A stretch of DNA of 64,000 nucleotides. It comes from Pseudomonadota bacterium. GTDB lineage: Bacteria > Pseudomonadota > Alphaproteobacteria > Rhizobiales > Xanthobacteraceae. Location: positions 62,001 through 126,000 of the forward strand of contig JAFAGM010000139.1 of the NCBI GenBank assembly GCA_023422775.1, read 5' to 3'. Made by a program: the position numbers and the translations under genes. Of this stretch, positions 36,555 through 45,540 are shown piece after piece (the first letter of the stretch is position 1; each line of letters starts with the position of its first letter). The notes beneath the pieces are model-generated. The model did not search any database, was not told the DNA's origin, and worked only from the letters and a program-made list of their open reading frames with translations.

Positions 36555-38695
36555 TGCCTGATCTCCTGCTGGAACTGTTCTCCGAGGAAATCCCCGCGCG
36601 CATGCAGGCGAAGGCGGCGGACGATCTGCGCCGCATGGTCACCGACAAGCTCGTCGCCGAAGGCCTGGTCTATGAGGGCGCCAAGGCGTTCGCGACGCCG
36701 CGGCGGCTGGCGCTGACCGTACATGGCATTCCGGTCCGGCAATCCGACCTGAAGGAAGAGCGCCGCGGTCCCCGCGTCGGCGGGCCCGACGCTGCGATCC
36801 AGGGGTTCCTGAAGGCGACGGGCCTTGCCAGGATCGAGGACGCCAAAATCCAGACCGATCCGAAGAAGGGCGATTTCTACATCGCGCTGATCGAAAAGCC
36901 CGGCCGCGCCACCATCGACGTGCTGGCCGAGATCCTGCCGGTCATCATCCGCACCTTCCCGTGGCCGAAATCGATGCGCTGGGGCGAACGTTCGGCCAAA
37001 TCAGGCTCGCTCACCTGGGTGCGGCCGCTGCACGCGATCACGGCGACCTTCGGCCTGGAGACCGAAGAGCCTGACGTCGTGAAATTTTCCGTCGACGGCA
37101 TCGAGGCCGGGCAGACCACGTTCGGCCACCGCTTCATGGCGCCGGATGCAATCTCGGTTCGCCGCTTCGAAGATTACGAAGCCAAGCTGAAGGCAGCGAA
37201 AGTCGTCCTCGACCCGCAGGCGCGCAAGCACATCATCCTCGACGACGCCAAGGAACTTGCATTCGCGCAGGGCCTTGATCTGGTGGAAGACCAGGTGCTG
37301 GCCGACGAAGTAGCTGGACTTGTCGAGTGGCCGGTGGCGCTGATGGGATCGTTCGAGCAGGAATATCTGTCGATCCCGGACGAGGTGATCCGCGCCACCA
37401 TCCGCAACAACCAGAAATGTTTTGTGGTCCGCGATCCCAGGACGGGAAAGCTGACCAACAAGTTCATCCTCACCGCCAACATCGAGGCGAGCGACGGCGG
37501 CAATACCATCGTCGGCGGTAACGAGCGCGTGATCCGCGCCCGCTTGTCCGACGCGAAGTTTTTCTACGAGACCGATCTCAAGACCAAGCTCGAATCGCGC
37601 CTGCCGAAATTCGATCAGATCGTGTTCCACGAGAAGCTGGGAACGCAGGCCGAGCGCATCAAGCGCATCGAGCGGCTGGCGGCCGAGATCGCGCCGCTGG
37701 TCGGCGCCGATATCGAGAGGGCAAAGCGCGCGGCGCACCTGGCAAAGGCCGATCTGCTGACCGAGGTCGTCGGCGAATTCCCGGAATTGCAGGGATTGAT
37801 GGGCAGGTACTACGCGCTGGCGCAGGGCGAGGAAGCCTCCGTCGCTGCCGCAAGCGAAGAACATTACAAGCCGCAAGGCCCCGCTGACCGCGTTCCGACC
37901 GATCCGGTGAGCGTGGCGGTCGCGCTGGCCGACAAGATCGATACGCTGGTCGGCTTCTGGGCGATTGATGAGAAGCCGACGGGGAGCAAGGACCCGTATG
38001 CGCTGCGGCGAGCGGCGCTCGGTGTGATCCGCATCATAACGGAAAACTCGCTTCGAATTCAGCTAGGGGCGCTTTTCGAAAAGCTTCTTAAGGAGTTCGG
38101 AATTCTTCTCGCGGTGAGAGCCCCGAAGATCGCTCCGGGGATCGGCAAAACGGTAACTACGCCTGACGAAGGTTCGCTGCTCTCCTTCTTCGCCGACCGC
38201 CTGAAGGTTCAGCTCCGCGACCAGGGCGCGCGTCACGATCTCGTCGATGCCGTGTTCTCGCTCGGCGGTCAGGACGACCTGCTGATGGTGGTCCGCCGCG
38301 TCGAGGCGCTCGGCAAGTTCCTCGATTCCGACGACGGCAAGAACCTGCTTGCGGGAACGAAGCGGGCATCCAATATCCTCTCGATCGAGGAGAAGAAGGA
38401 CAAGCGGTCGTTCGACGGCGCGCCGGATGCCGGGCTCTACAGGTTGGCCGAGGAAAAGGCGCTGGCTGCGGCGATCGATCAGGTCAAGGGCGAGGCCGGG
38501 GCCGCAGTAGCCAAGGAGGATTTCGCCGGCGCAATGAGTGCGATGGCCAAGCTGCGCCCGGCGGTCGATGCGTTTTTCGACAAGGTCAAGGTCAATGACG
38601 ATGAACCCGCGGTGCGCGAGAATCGACTAAGACTGTTGAACGAAATCCGTGCGGCCACCCGTGCGGTCGCGGATTTTTCCAAAATCGAAGGCTAG
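36554..38695 (+). CDS. glyS: Glycyl-tRNA synthetase, beta subunit
   Basis: The 713-residue beta subunit, needed for tRNA binding. It starts [20 protein letters not shown] and shows the usual [30 protein letters not shown] and [26 protein letters not shown] stretches ([30 protein letters not shown]). Between about 38040 and 38160 is a block of roughly 40 codons with low GC and rare codons (ATA, CTA, AGA, GTA) that encodes a segment ([20 protein letters not shown]) unlike neighbouring sequence. The frame stays open. Translationally coupled to glyQ. Confidence 0.95.
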
Positions 38696-38698
38696 CCC

Positions 38699-39301
38699 AT
38701 GGACCGACAGACGCTCGCCGCCTACGACTTGAATGCGGCGGCGTTCGCGGAAGACTGGCACGGCCAGCCTGCGCCGGTTGATCTTCAGGAAGTCGTCGAG
38801 CGGTTTTTTGTCAGGGGCGGGACCTCCGCCGATATCGGCTGTGGCGGTGGCCGCGAGGTCGCCTGGCTCAATGCGAGCGGTTTTCCGACCACAGGCTTCG
38901 ATGCCTGCGAAGGCCTGCTCGGCGAAGCGCGCCGGCGGCATCCCGGTTTCAGGTTTGCGCAAGCCGAACTGCCCGAACTGCGCGGCATCGGCACGTTCGA
39001 CAACGTGCTGTGCGAGACCGTGATCATGCACCTCGAGCGAAAGCAGATTGCGCCTTCGGTCCGCCGCCTGCTGGATATCGTCAAGCCGAGCGGCATTCTG
39101 TATCTGAGCTGGCGTGTCACCGAGAAGGCCGACCAGCGCGACACCCAGGGAAGACTTTACGCAGCGTTCGATGCCGCGCTGGTGCTGGCGGAACTGAAGG
39201 GCGCGACGGTATTGCTCGACGAAGAGGCCGTCAGCGCTTCGTCGGGAAAGAAAATTCACCGGCTGGTGGTGAAGAAGGCCGGGCTGGAAATCCGGGAGTA
39301 G
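38699..39301 (+). CDS. SAM-dependent methyltransferase
   Basis: A 200-residue class I methyltransferase. The SAM motif is GTSADIGCGGGREVAWLNAS, followed by TGFDACEGLLGEARRRHPGF, the second acidic region, and FDNVLCETVIMHLERKQIAP. C-terminal strands include ILYLSWRVTEKADQRD. It begins three bases after the glyS stop and so belongs to the glyQ-glyS operon. The substrate is unknown. Confidence 0.85.
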   Translation: MDRQTLAAYDLNAAAFAEDWHGQPAPVDLQEVVERFFVRGGTSADIGCGGGREVAWLNASGFPTTGFDACEGLLGEARRRHPGFRFAQAELPELRGIGTFDNVLCETVIMHLERKQIAPSVRRLLDIVKPSGILYLSWRVTEKADQRDTQGRLYAAFDAALVLAELKGATVLLDEEAVSASSGKKIHRLVVKKAGLEIRE

Positions 39302-39316
39302 CGAAAAACTGCTAGA

Positions 39317-39449
39317 CCTCGTGCCCCGGATGCTGCGCAGCGCGAAGCGGTGCGCTGCTGATCCGGGGCCCATATGTGGTTCGGCTGGTTGCGATAGGTC
39401 CCGGCTCTGCGGAGCAGCGCTGCGCGCTGCACCGCGTCCGGGACACGAG
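39317..39449. repeat. Palindromic repeat, 'cctcgtgccccgga' family
   Basis: Left part cctcgtgccccggatgctgc, inner tgctgatccggggcccat, then ggtcccggctctgcggagca and right arm gcgtccgggacacgaga. Left and right ends are imperfect inverted copies. It lies between convergent genes. Single copy of this family in the window. Confidence 0.75.
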
Positions 39450-39461
39450 ACTTCCCAATGA

Positions 39462-39495
39462 AAGCCCCGCCCGGAGGGGACGCCGGGCGGGGCTT
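39462..39495. terminator. Strong hairpin between convergent genes
   Basis: A perfect 13-bp GC-rich stem aagccccgcccgg/ccgggcggggctt with an 8-base loop. No T run follows, but its place between the methyltransferase gene and the DUF1236 gene suggests it ends both transcripts. Confidence 0.75.
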
Positions 39496-39564
39496 CATGT
39501 CCGGTCGTATCACGCGCACATCCGCTTGCACGGCGCCCGGACCAACCGTTCAGGTCAGTCGGGT

Positions 39565-39927
39565 CTAGTCGACCACCTGAACGATGCGACGCGAGCGCGG
39601 TTCGACCAGGATCGTCTGGCCGTTCACCACGGTGTAGCGATAGGGCGTGGAGCCGAACGTCTGCGGTACGTCGTAATAGGTCACGCCGGTTTCCGGCAGC
39701 ACGGTGCCGACCACCACGCGCTCGGTGATCGTGTAATCCGGCACCCGCTCACGCACGATATATTCACGGAAGGCCGAGCGCCGGTCGGGAGCAATACCCT
39801 GATGCTCACCGACGACCACGGTGTTGCCTCCGACGACGCCGGTGGTGATCGTGCTCTGCGCCTGCGCTGCGATCGGGGCAGCCATCGCGCCGGAGATCGC
39901 TGCAATGGCAAGTATCCTGGTTCGCAT
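39565..39927 (-). CDS. DUF1236 family secreted protein
   Basis: A 120-residue exported protein with a signal peptide MRTRILAIAAISGAMAAPIA ending at AQAQ. The mature part has RRSAFREYIVRERVPDYTIT, VVVGTVLPETGVTYYDVPQT and YRYTVVNGQTILVEPRSRRI, the marks of DUF1236, common in Bradyrhizobium and its relatives. AAGGAG lies six bases before the start. Function unknown; probably a periplasmic or envelope protein. Confidence 0.88.
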   Translation of the reverse strand: MRTRILAIAAISGAMAAPIAAQAQSTITTGVVGGNTVVVGEHQGIAPDRRSAFREYIVRERVPDYTITERVVVGTVLPETGVTYYDVPQTFGSTPYRYTVVNGQTILVEPRSRRIVQVVD

Positions 39928-40166
39928 AATCGACTCCTTCGCGAGAGAAACGGCGCCGGCTGTCAGCCGGCGCGCACGTCCCGAGCCAATTCATCGTGCG
40001 CACCATTGTTCCTGAAAACGGCGGTCGCATCCGCGGCATTTCTGGGGAATTGTTGCGAAGGCGGAACCCGTTGAACACGAGCGCGTCTTGCTATTCCGGA
40101 ACCGAGCCAGCGGCTAAGTTGCCGCTCTCGATTCGATTTCCCGTGATCCCATCCCCGGAGAATTCA

Positions 40167-40322
40167 ATGACCATCACCGCCGCGCACATTTCCCCGCTCG
40201 TCGCCCTGATCGCGGGAGTCCTGATTCTGATCATGCCGCGGTTCCTGAATTTCATCGTCGCCATCTACCTGATCGTGATCGGCCTGGCCGGCCTCGGCGT
40301 ATTCAGGATGTTAAAGTTCTAG
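40167..40322 (+). CDS. DUF3096 family small membrane protein
   Basis: A 51-residue protein with two hydrophobic segments: ISPLVALIAGVLILIMPRFL and FIVAIYLIVIGLAGLGVFRM. This compact pattern (LIAGILILIMPRLLN then AIYLI) matches the DUF3096 family. CCGGAG lies six bases upstream of the ATG. It is divergent from the DUF1236 gene across a 239-base gap with no other feature, and upstream of ppdK by 91 bases. Confidence 0.82.
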   Translation: MTITAAHISPLVALIAGVLILIMPRFLNFIVAIYLIVIGLAGLGVFRMLKF

Positions 40323-40413
40323 CGCCGGAAAGCGCGGTTTCGCGGCTTGCGCGGAACCTCTCAAAGTGGTGTAAGGCGCGCATTCTTCTCACTTTTCCGG
40401 ATAGTTGGAATCC

Positions 40414-43299
40414 ATGGCCAAAGCCGTCGCGAAGTCCAGGAAGGCTGCAGCGAAATCTGCAGCGAAATCAAAGTCATCGGCTCGATCCAAGGCCGCGCCT
40501 TCCGCCCGCAAGGCGCTGAAGAAGGCGCCGGCCAAGCCGGTGGCCAAAGTCTCGAACAAGGTTGCGAAGAAGGCCGCCAAGAAGGCGCCAGTGAGCAAGC
40601 CGGCCGCTGCGGCAGTAAAGGCCGGCAAGTGGGTCTATACCTTCGGTGACGGCAAGGCCGAGGGCAAAGCGGGCCTGCGCGACCTGCTGGGAGGCAAGGG
40701 CGCCAACCTCGCCGAAATGGCCAATCTCGGCCTGCCGGTGCCTCCGGGCTTCACCATCCCGACATCGGTCTGCACATACTTCTACGCTCACGACAAAACC
40801 TATCCGGCTGCATTGAAGGCGCAGGTCGAGAAGGCGCTCGATCATGTCGGCAGGCTGACCGGCAAGGCGTTCGGCGATTCGACGAATCCGCTTTTGGTGT
40901 CGGTCCGCTCCGGCGCCCGCGCCTCGATGCCGGGCATGATGGACACCGTGCTCAACCTCGGCCTCAACGACACCACCGTCGAAGCGCTGGCCGAGCTGTC
41001 CGGCGATCGCCGCTTTGCCTATGACAGCTATCGCCGCTTTATCACCATGTATTCGGATGTCGTGCTCGGCTTCGAGCATCATCATTTCGAGGACATTCTC
41101 GATACCTTCAAGGACGGCCAGGGCTATACGCTCGACACCGATCTTACCGGCGATGACTGGGTCGAACTGGTCGGCAAGTACAAGGATGCGGTGGCGCGCG
41201 AGACCGGCAAGGATTTCCCGCAGGACCCGCACGAGCAATTGTGGGGCGCGATCGGCGCGGTGTTCTCATCCTGGATGAACGCGCGCGCGGTGACCTACCG
41301 CAAGCTGCACGATATTCCGGAGTCGTGGGGCACGGCCGTCAACGTGCAGGCCATGGTATTCGGCAACATGGGCGAAACGTCGGCGACCGGCGTTGCCTTC
41401 ACGCGCAATCCCTCCACCGGCGAGAGCAAGCTCTACGGCGAATTCCTGATCAACGCGCAGGGCGAGGACGTGGTCGCGGGCATCCGCACGCCGCAGGACA
41501 TCACCGAGGAAGCGCGCCAGGAATCCGGCTCCGACAAGCCGTCGATGGAAAGCGCGATGCCGGAGGCGTTCAAGGAACTGACGCGGTTCTACACGCTGCT
41601 CGAAAAGCACTACCGCGACATGCAGGACATGGAGTTCACGGTCGAGCAGGGCAAGCTGTGGATGCTGCAGACGCGCGGCGGCAAGCGCACCGCCAAGGCC
41701 GCGCTGCGCATCGCGGTCGAACTCGCCAACGAGGGCCTGATCTCGAAGACCGACGCGGTGATGCGGATCGACCCGGCGTCGCTGGATCAGTTGCTGCATC
41801 CGACCATCGATCCCGCAGCCAAGCGCGACGTGATCGCGACCGGCCTGCCGGCCTCGCCCGGTGCTGCGTCCGGCGAGATCGTGTTCTCGTCCGATGAAGC
41901 CGCCAAGCTGAAGGCCGACGGTCGCAACGTCATCCTGGTGCGGGTCGAAACCAGCCCGGAAGACATTCACGGCATGCACGCGGCCGAAGGCATTCTCACC
42001 ACCCGCGGCGGCATGACCTCGCACGCCGCCGTGGTCGCGCGCGGCATGGGCAAGCCCTGCGTCTCCGGCTGCGGCGCCATTCGCGTCGATTACGGCCGCG
42101 GCACCATGAGCATCGGCTCGCGCACCTTCAAGACCGGCGACGTCATCACCATCGACGGTTCGCTCGGCCAGGTGCTGGCCGGCCGGATGCCGATGATCGA
42201 GCCGAAACTGTCGGGCGAGTTCGGCACGCTGATGGGCTGGGCCGATGCTGTCCGCAAGCTCGGCGTCCGCGTCAACGGCGATACGCCTGACGATGCGCGC
42301 ACCGCCGTCAGGTTCGGCGCCGAAGGCATCGGGCTGTGCCGCACCGAGCACATGTTCTTCGAGGAAACCCGCATCCGCACCGTGCGCGAGATGATCCTTT
42401 CCGAGGACGAGCAGTCACGCCGTGCGGCGCTGTCGAAGCTGCTGCCGATGCAGCGCGCCGATTTCGTCGAACTGTTCGAGATCATGAAGGGGCTGCCGGT
42501 CACGATCCGCCTGCTCGATCCACCACTGCACGAGTTCCTGCCGCACACCCAGGCCGAGATCGAGGAAGTCGCGCGTGCGATGAACACCGATCCGCGCAAG
42601 CTCGCCGATCGTGCCCGCGATCTCGCCGAGTTCAACCCGATGCTCGGCTTCCGCGGCTGCCGCCTCGCCATTGCCTATCCCGAAATCGCCGAGATGCAGG
42701 CGCGGGCGATTTTCGAAGCGGCGGTCGAAGCCGAAAAGCGCACCGGCAAGGCCATCGGCCTCGAGGTGATGGTGCCGCTGATCGCGACCAAGGCCGAGTT
42801 CGACCTGGTCAAGGCGCGGATCGACGCCACCGCGCAGTCGGTGATGAAGGAGACCGGCAAGAAGCTCGCCTATCAGGTCGGTACCATGATCGAATTGCCG
42901 CGCGCCTGCCTGATGGCCGGCGACGTGGCGCAGACTGCGGAGTTCTTCTCGTTCGGCACCAACGACCTGACCCAGACCACTTACGGCATCAGCCGCGACG
43001 ACGCCGCGAGCTTCCTCGGCACCTATGTCGCCAAGGGAATCCTCGAGATCGACCCGTTCATCTCGGTCGATCGCGGCGGCGTCGGCGAACTCGTGAAGAT
43101 CGGTGTCGACCGCGGCCGCAAGACCCGGCCCGATCTCAAGGTCGGCATTTGCGGCGAGCACGGCGGCGATCCCGCATCCGTGGCGTTCTGCCACGAGATC
43201 GGCCTCGACTACGTCTCGTGCTCGCCCTATCGCGTGCCGATCGCACGTCTTGCCGCGGCGCAGGCAGCCCTCGGCAAGAAGGTCGAGAGCCAGGCGTAG
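40414..43299 (+). CDS. ppdK: Pyruvate, phosphate dikinase with a lysine/alanine-rich N-terminal tail
   Basis: PPDK interconverts pyruvate, ATP and phosphate with PEP, AMP and diphosphate. The 961-residue protein begins with about 70 residues made mostly of K, A, S and P (for example KKAPAKPVAKVSNKVAKKAA), like histone H1 tails, before the enzyme starts at WVYTFGDGKAEGKAGLRDLL. The rest is standard: the ATP-grasp GGKGANLAEMANLGLPVPPG, the phosphorylated His at about residue 537 in GGMTSHAAVVARGMGKPC, and the PEP domain ending GICGEHGGDPASVAFCHEIG. The start at 40414 is preferred; a TTG at 40405 is in frame. Confidence 0.95.
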   Translation: MAKAVAKSRKAAAKSAAKSKSSARSKAAPSARKALKKAPAKPVAKVSNKVAKKAAKKAPVSKPAAAAVKAGKWVYTFGDGKAEGKAGLRDLLGGKGANLAEMANLGLPVPPGFTIPTSVCTYFYAHDKTYPAALKAQVEKALDHVGRLTGKAFGDSTNPLLVSVRSGARASMPGMMDTVLNLGLNDTTVEALAELSGDRRFAYDSYRRFITMYSDVVLGFEHHHFEDILDTFKDGQGYTLDTDLTGDDWVELVGKYKDAVARETGKDFPQDPHEQLWGAIGAVFSSWMNARAVTYRKLHDIPESWGTAVNVQAMVFGNMGETSATGVAFTRNPSTGESKLYGEFLINAQGEDVVAGIRTPQDITEEARQESGSDKPSMESAMPEAFKELTRFYTLLEKHYRDMQDMEFTVEQGKLWMLQTRGGKRTAKAALRIAVELANEGLISKTDAVMRIDPASLDQLLHPTIDPAAKRDVIATGLPASPGAASGEIVFSSDEAAKLKADGRNVILVRVETSPEDIHGMHAAEGILTTRGGMTSHAAVVARGMGKPCVSGCGAIRVDYGRGTMSIGSRTFKTGDVITIDGSLGQVLAGRMPMIEPKLSGEFGTLMGWADAVRKLGVRVNGDTPDDARTAVRFGAEGIGLCRTEHMFFEETRIRTVREMILSEDEQSRRAALSKLLPMQRADFVELFEIMKGLPVTIRLLDPPLHEFLPHTQAEIEEVARAMNTDPRKLADRARDLAEFNPMLGFRGCRLAIAYPEIAEMQARAIFEAAVEAEKRTGKAIGLEVMVPLIATKAEFDLVKARIDATAQSVMKETGKKLAYQVGTMIELPRACLMAGDVAQTAEFFSFGTNDLTQTTYGISRDDAASFLGTYVAKGILEIDPFISVDRGGVGELVKIGVDRGRKTRPDLKVGICGEHGGDPASVAFCHEIGLDYVSCSPYRVPIARLAAAQAALGKKVESQA

Positions 43300-43332
43300 T
43301 TCTTATTTTGCGCTGATAATCGACAAGGACGT

Positions 43333-43421
43333 CGTCATGCCCGGGCTTGTCCCGGGCATTCACGTTTTTGCGCGTATCTCAACGAAGGACGTGGATGGCC
43401 GGGACAAGCCCGGCCATGACG
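43333..43421. repeat. Palindromic repeat, 'cgtcatgcccgg' family, copy 3
   Basis: Starts cgtcatgcccgggcttgtcc, with inner arms attcacgttttt and aggacgtggat, and ends acaagcccggccatgacg. Very close to the copy at 7688-7779. Confidence 0.88.
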
Positions 43422-43440
43422 ATGGAGAGAGCAACCTCGT

Positions 43441-43526
43441 CGTCATTGCGAGCGCAGCGAAGCAATCCATCGCGCGGCATAGCGGATGGATGGATTGCTT
43501 CGTCGCTGTCGCTCCTCGCAATAACG
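43441..43526. repeat. Palindromic repeat, 'cgtcattgcgag' family, copy 2
   Basis: Starts cgtcattgcgagcgcagcga then agcaatccat, and ends tggattgcttcgtcgctgtc then gctcctcgcaataacg. It lies 19 bases after a repeat of a different family, so two elements are in tandem. Confidence 0.86.
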
Positions 43527-43803
43527 GACGAAGCGGCAAAGCGGTAGTGCCTGGCGAAACGGTTCCCGTAATCAGGCACGAGCTCCATCATCACTCCCGT
43601 TGACCGGATCTTTACCACTTTCATCGAGCGCCTGTTTACCAACGCTTTCGATGCGATCTCGAAATCCCACGCGATCGCTTGCGTGTAACACGCGCGCCAC
43701 GACGGTTAACTCCCCGGCAACCTAAATTCGATACCAACGAAAAAGGTCGAATTGCACGGATGTACTGAGGTTCGACTCGTGTAAGCGTTGCGTGAGCGTA
43801 TCG

Positions 43804-45237
43804 ATGTTTGTGTTGCGTAACCAGCCGAAGGGCGCGCGGTTTGCGTCCTTCGGCCTCGGTCTCTGCGTCTTCGCATTGATGCCGACCGAGATCGGATATC
43901 AGGATATTGCCTCACTGCTGGCCCGTCAGCCCGGCGTCGCCGAGCGCTGGCAGAAGCGGGTGTTCTCCTCTGCCGGCACCATCCAGGTCGCGACCTTCAG
44001 CTTCGGCCGTCCGATCGGAACGTCCTCGCCGCAAACGGCGACCTATCGCCTGGCAAGCCTCGACCATCAGGGAATCGACATCACGGGGTCGGTGCCGCGC
44101 AATCCGCTCGTTGCGCCGCCGCTGCAATACCATGCCGCCGATTTCCCGAAGGTCGATCGCACGCTCAAGGGCGACCGGCTTGTCATAGCGCCGCCGCCGT
44201 CAGAGCCCGCAGCTCCGGCCGAGCGCGCGCCGGCCGTCGAGGATCCCGCCAACTCCAACGCATTGGTGCGGGGCGCAAAGACCGCCGAGACGGCACCGTC
44301 CGCGCCGCTCGATCCCGAACTTCAGGCCGCGCTGAGCGCGCCGTCGCTGGAGCCATTCGACGTATCGCCATCGCTCGAAACCACGCCGCATGACGAGACC
44401 GAGGGCGTTCCGGAAACGCCGGAGACCGGGCACGCGGCCGCGCCGCCGCGCGACGGCTTCTCCTTCAAGACCTCGAGCCTGTTCTTCGGCTCGTCGCTCG
44501 GCTCACCCGAAAGCATCGAGCGATGGCAGCCCGGTGAGGAGCCTGTGATCGTCGCGCCCGCCGATCCCGACATGAAGGTGATGGCCTCGCTGCCGGTCGA
44601 TGCCGACGGGCCGGTGAGGGCAGGCGACATGGGTGAGAGCGTCGCGCCGAAGGGCGAAGTCAATGCCGACAACCAGCGCGCCAAGACGCCGGCCGAGCGC
44701 CTCGGGCTATTCGACGAAAAGTCGCGCGCCAGGTCGGAGAAGTGCCTGGCGGAGGCCGTCTACTTCGAGGCCCGCGGCGAAGCCGTGCGCGGCCAGATCG
44801 CGGTGGCGCAAGTGGTGCTGAACCGCGCCTTCTCCGGCAAGTATCCGCAGACGGTGTGCGGCGTGGTCTACCAGAACAAGCATCGCCATCTGGCGTGCCA
44901 GTTCACCTTCGCCTGCGACAACAACAAGGACGTGATCCGCGAGCCCGACATGTGGGAGCGCGCCCGGAAGATCGCGAAAGCGATGCTCGACGGCCAGCTC
45001 TGGCTGCCGGAAGTCGACAAGTCGACGCACTATCACGCCTACTGGGTGCGCCCGTCCTGGGTCAGCGAGATGAAGCGCATGTACAAGACCGGCGTGCATA
45101 CCTTCTATCGGCCACGCGCCTGGGGCAACGGCAGCGATGCGCCGAGCTGGGGCTCCGCCGCCGAGACCGCCGCGATTTCCGCCAAGCTCGCGGCAGCCGC
45201 GCAAAGCTCGGCCGAGCAGGCGAGCGTGAGGCGGTAG
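43804..45237 (+). CDS. Cell wall hydrolase of the SleB/Hydrolase_2 family
   Basis: A 477-residue envelope protein. The N-terminus holds a hydrophobic signal or anchor (ARFASFGLGLCVFALMPT). A long Pro/Ala/Glu-rich linker (about residues 110-300) is probably disordered. The C-terminal Hydrolase_2 domain reads CLAEAVYFEARGEAVRGQIA, VAQVVLNRAFSGKYPQTVCG and HRHLACQFTFACD; the Glu in EARGE is the expected catalytic residue for cutting peptidoglycan. The start may instead be the GTG at 43792. No operon partner. Confidence 0.88.
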   Translation: MFVLRNQPKGARFASFGLGLCVFALMPTEIGYQDIASLLARQPGVAERWQKRVFSSAGTIQVATFSFGRPIGTSSPQTATYRLASLDHQGIDITGSVPRNPLVAPPLQYHAADFPKVDRTLKGDRLVIAPPPSEPAAPAERAPAVEDPANSNALVRGAKTAETAPSAPLDPELQAALSAPSLEPFDVSPSLETTPHDETEGVPETPETGHAAAPPRDGFSFKTSSLFFGSSLGSPESIERWQPGEEPVIVAPADPDMKVMASLPVDADGPVRAGDMGESVAPKGEVNADNQRAKTPAERLGLFDEKSRARSEKCLAEAVYFEARGEAVRGQIAVAQVVLNRAFSGKYPQTVCGVVYQNKHRHLACQFTFACDNNKDVIREPDMWERARKIAKAMLDGQLWLPEVDKSTHYHAYWVRPSWVSEMKRMYKTGVHTFYRPRAWGNGSDAPSWGSAAETAAISAKLAAAAQSSAEQASVRR

Positions 45238-45274
45238 TACCTCCGTTATTGCGTAGCGACTTGCTCCCGCTCTC

Positions 45275-45379
45275 CGTCATTCCGGGCGCGCCTCTTGGCG
45301 CGAACCCGGAATCCATCGAGCCGCATGTTCTGTTGTGAAATGGATTCCGGGTTCGTGCTTCGCACGCCCCGGAATGACG
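45275..45379. repeat. Palindromic repeat, 'cgtcattccggg' family
   Basis: Starts cgtcattccgggcgcgcctc, then acccggaatccat, and ends atggattccgggttcgtgct then gccccggaatgacg. The arms are inverted copies of one another. It is the only copy of this family here. The rest of the 303-base gap 45238-45540 shows a short inverted pair around tttgcagggctgccctgcag (45431-45450) and no gene. Confidence 0.85.
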
Positions 45380-45540
45380 GCCATCCACGGAACCGGAGCC
45401 CTGCAAATTGCATCGATTGTCCTCGCCAAATTTGCAGGGCTGCCCTGCAGTGGAAGTTTTTTCTCCGCTCCCCTTGGGGTTTTCATGCAGATGCATTAAG
45501 TGACTGCGGCGCGAATTCGATTGGCCTGCAGGGGTACCAT

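Larger units (their letters stand above)
43300..43803. other. Intergenic region after ppdK with two palindromic repeats
   Basis: This 504-base gap holds two different palindromic elements (43333-43421 and 43441-43526). The remainder, 43527-43803, shows no gene; it has a hairpin with arms gtgcctg and caggcac (about 43548-43580) and must include the promoter of the SleB-type gene. Confidence 0.7.
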
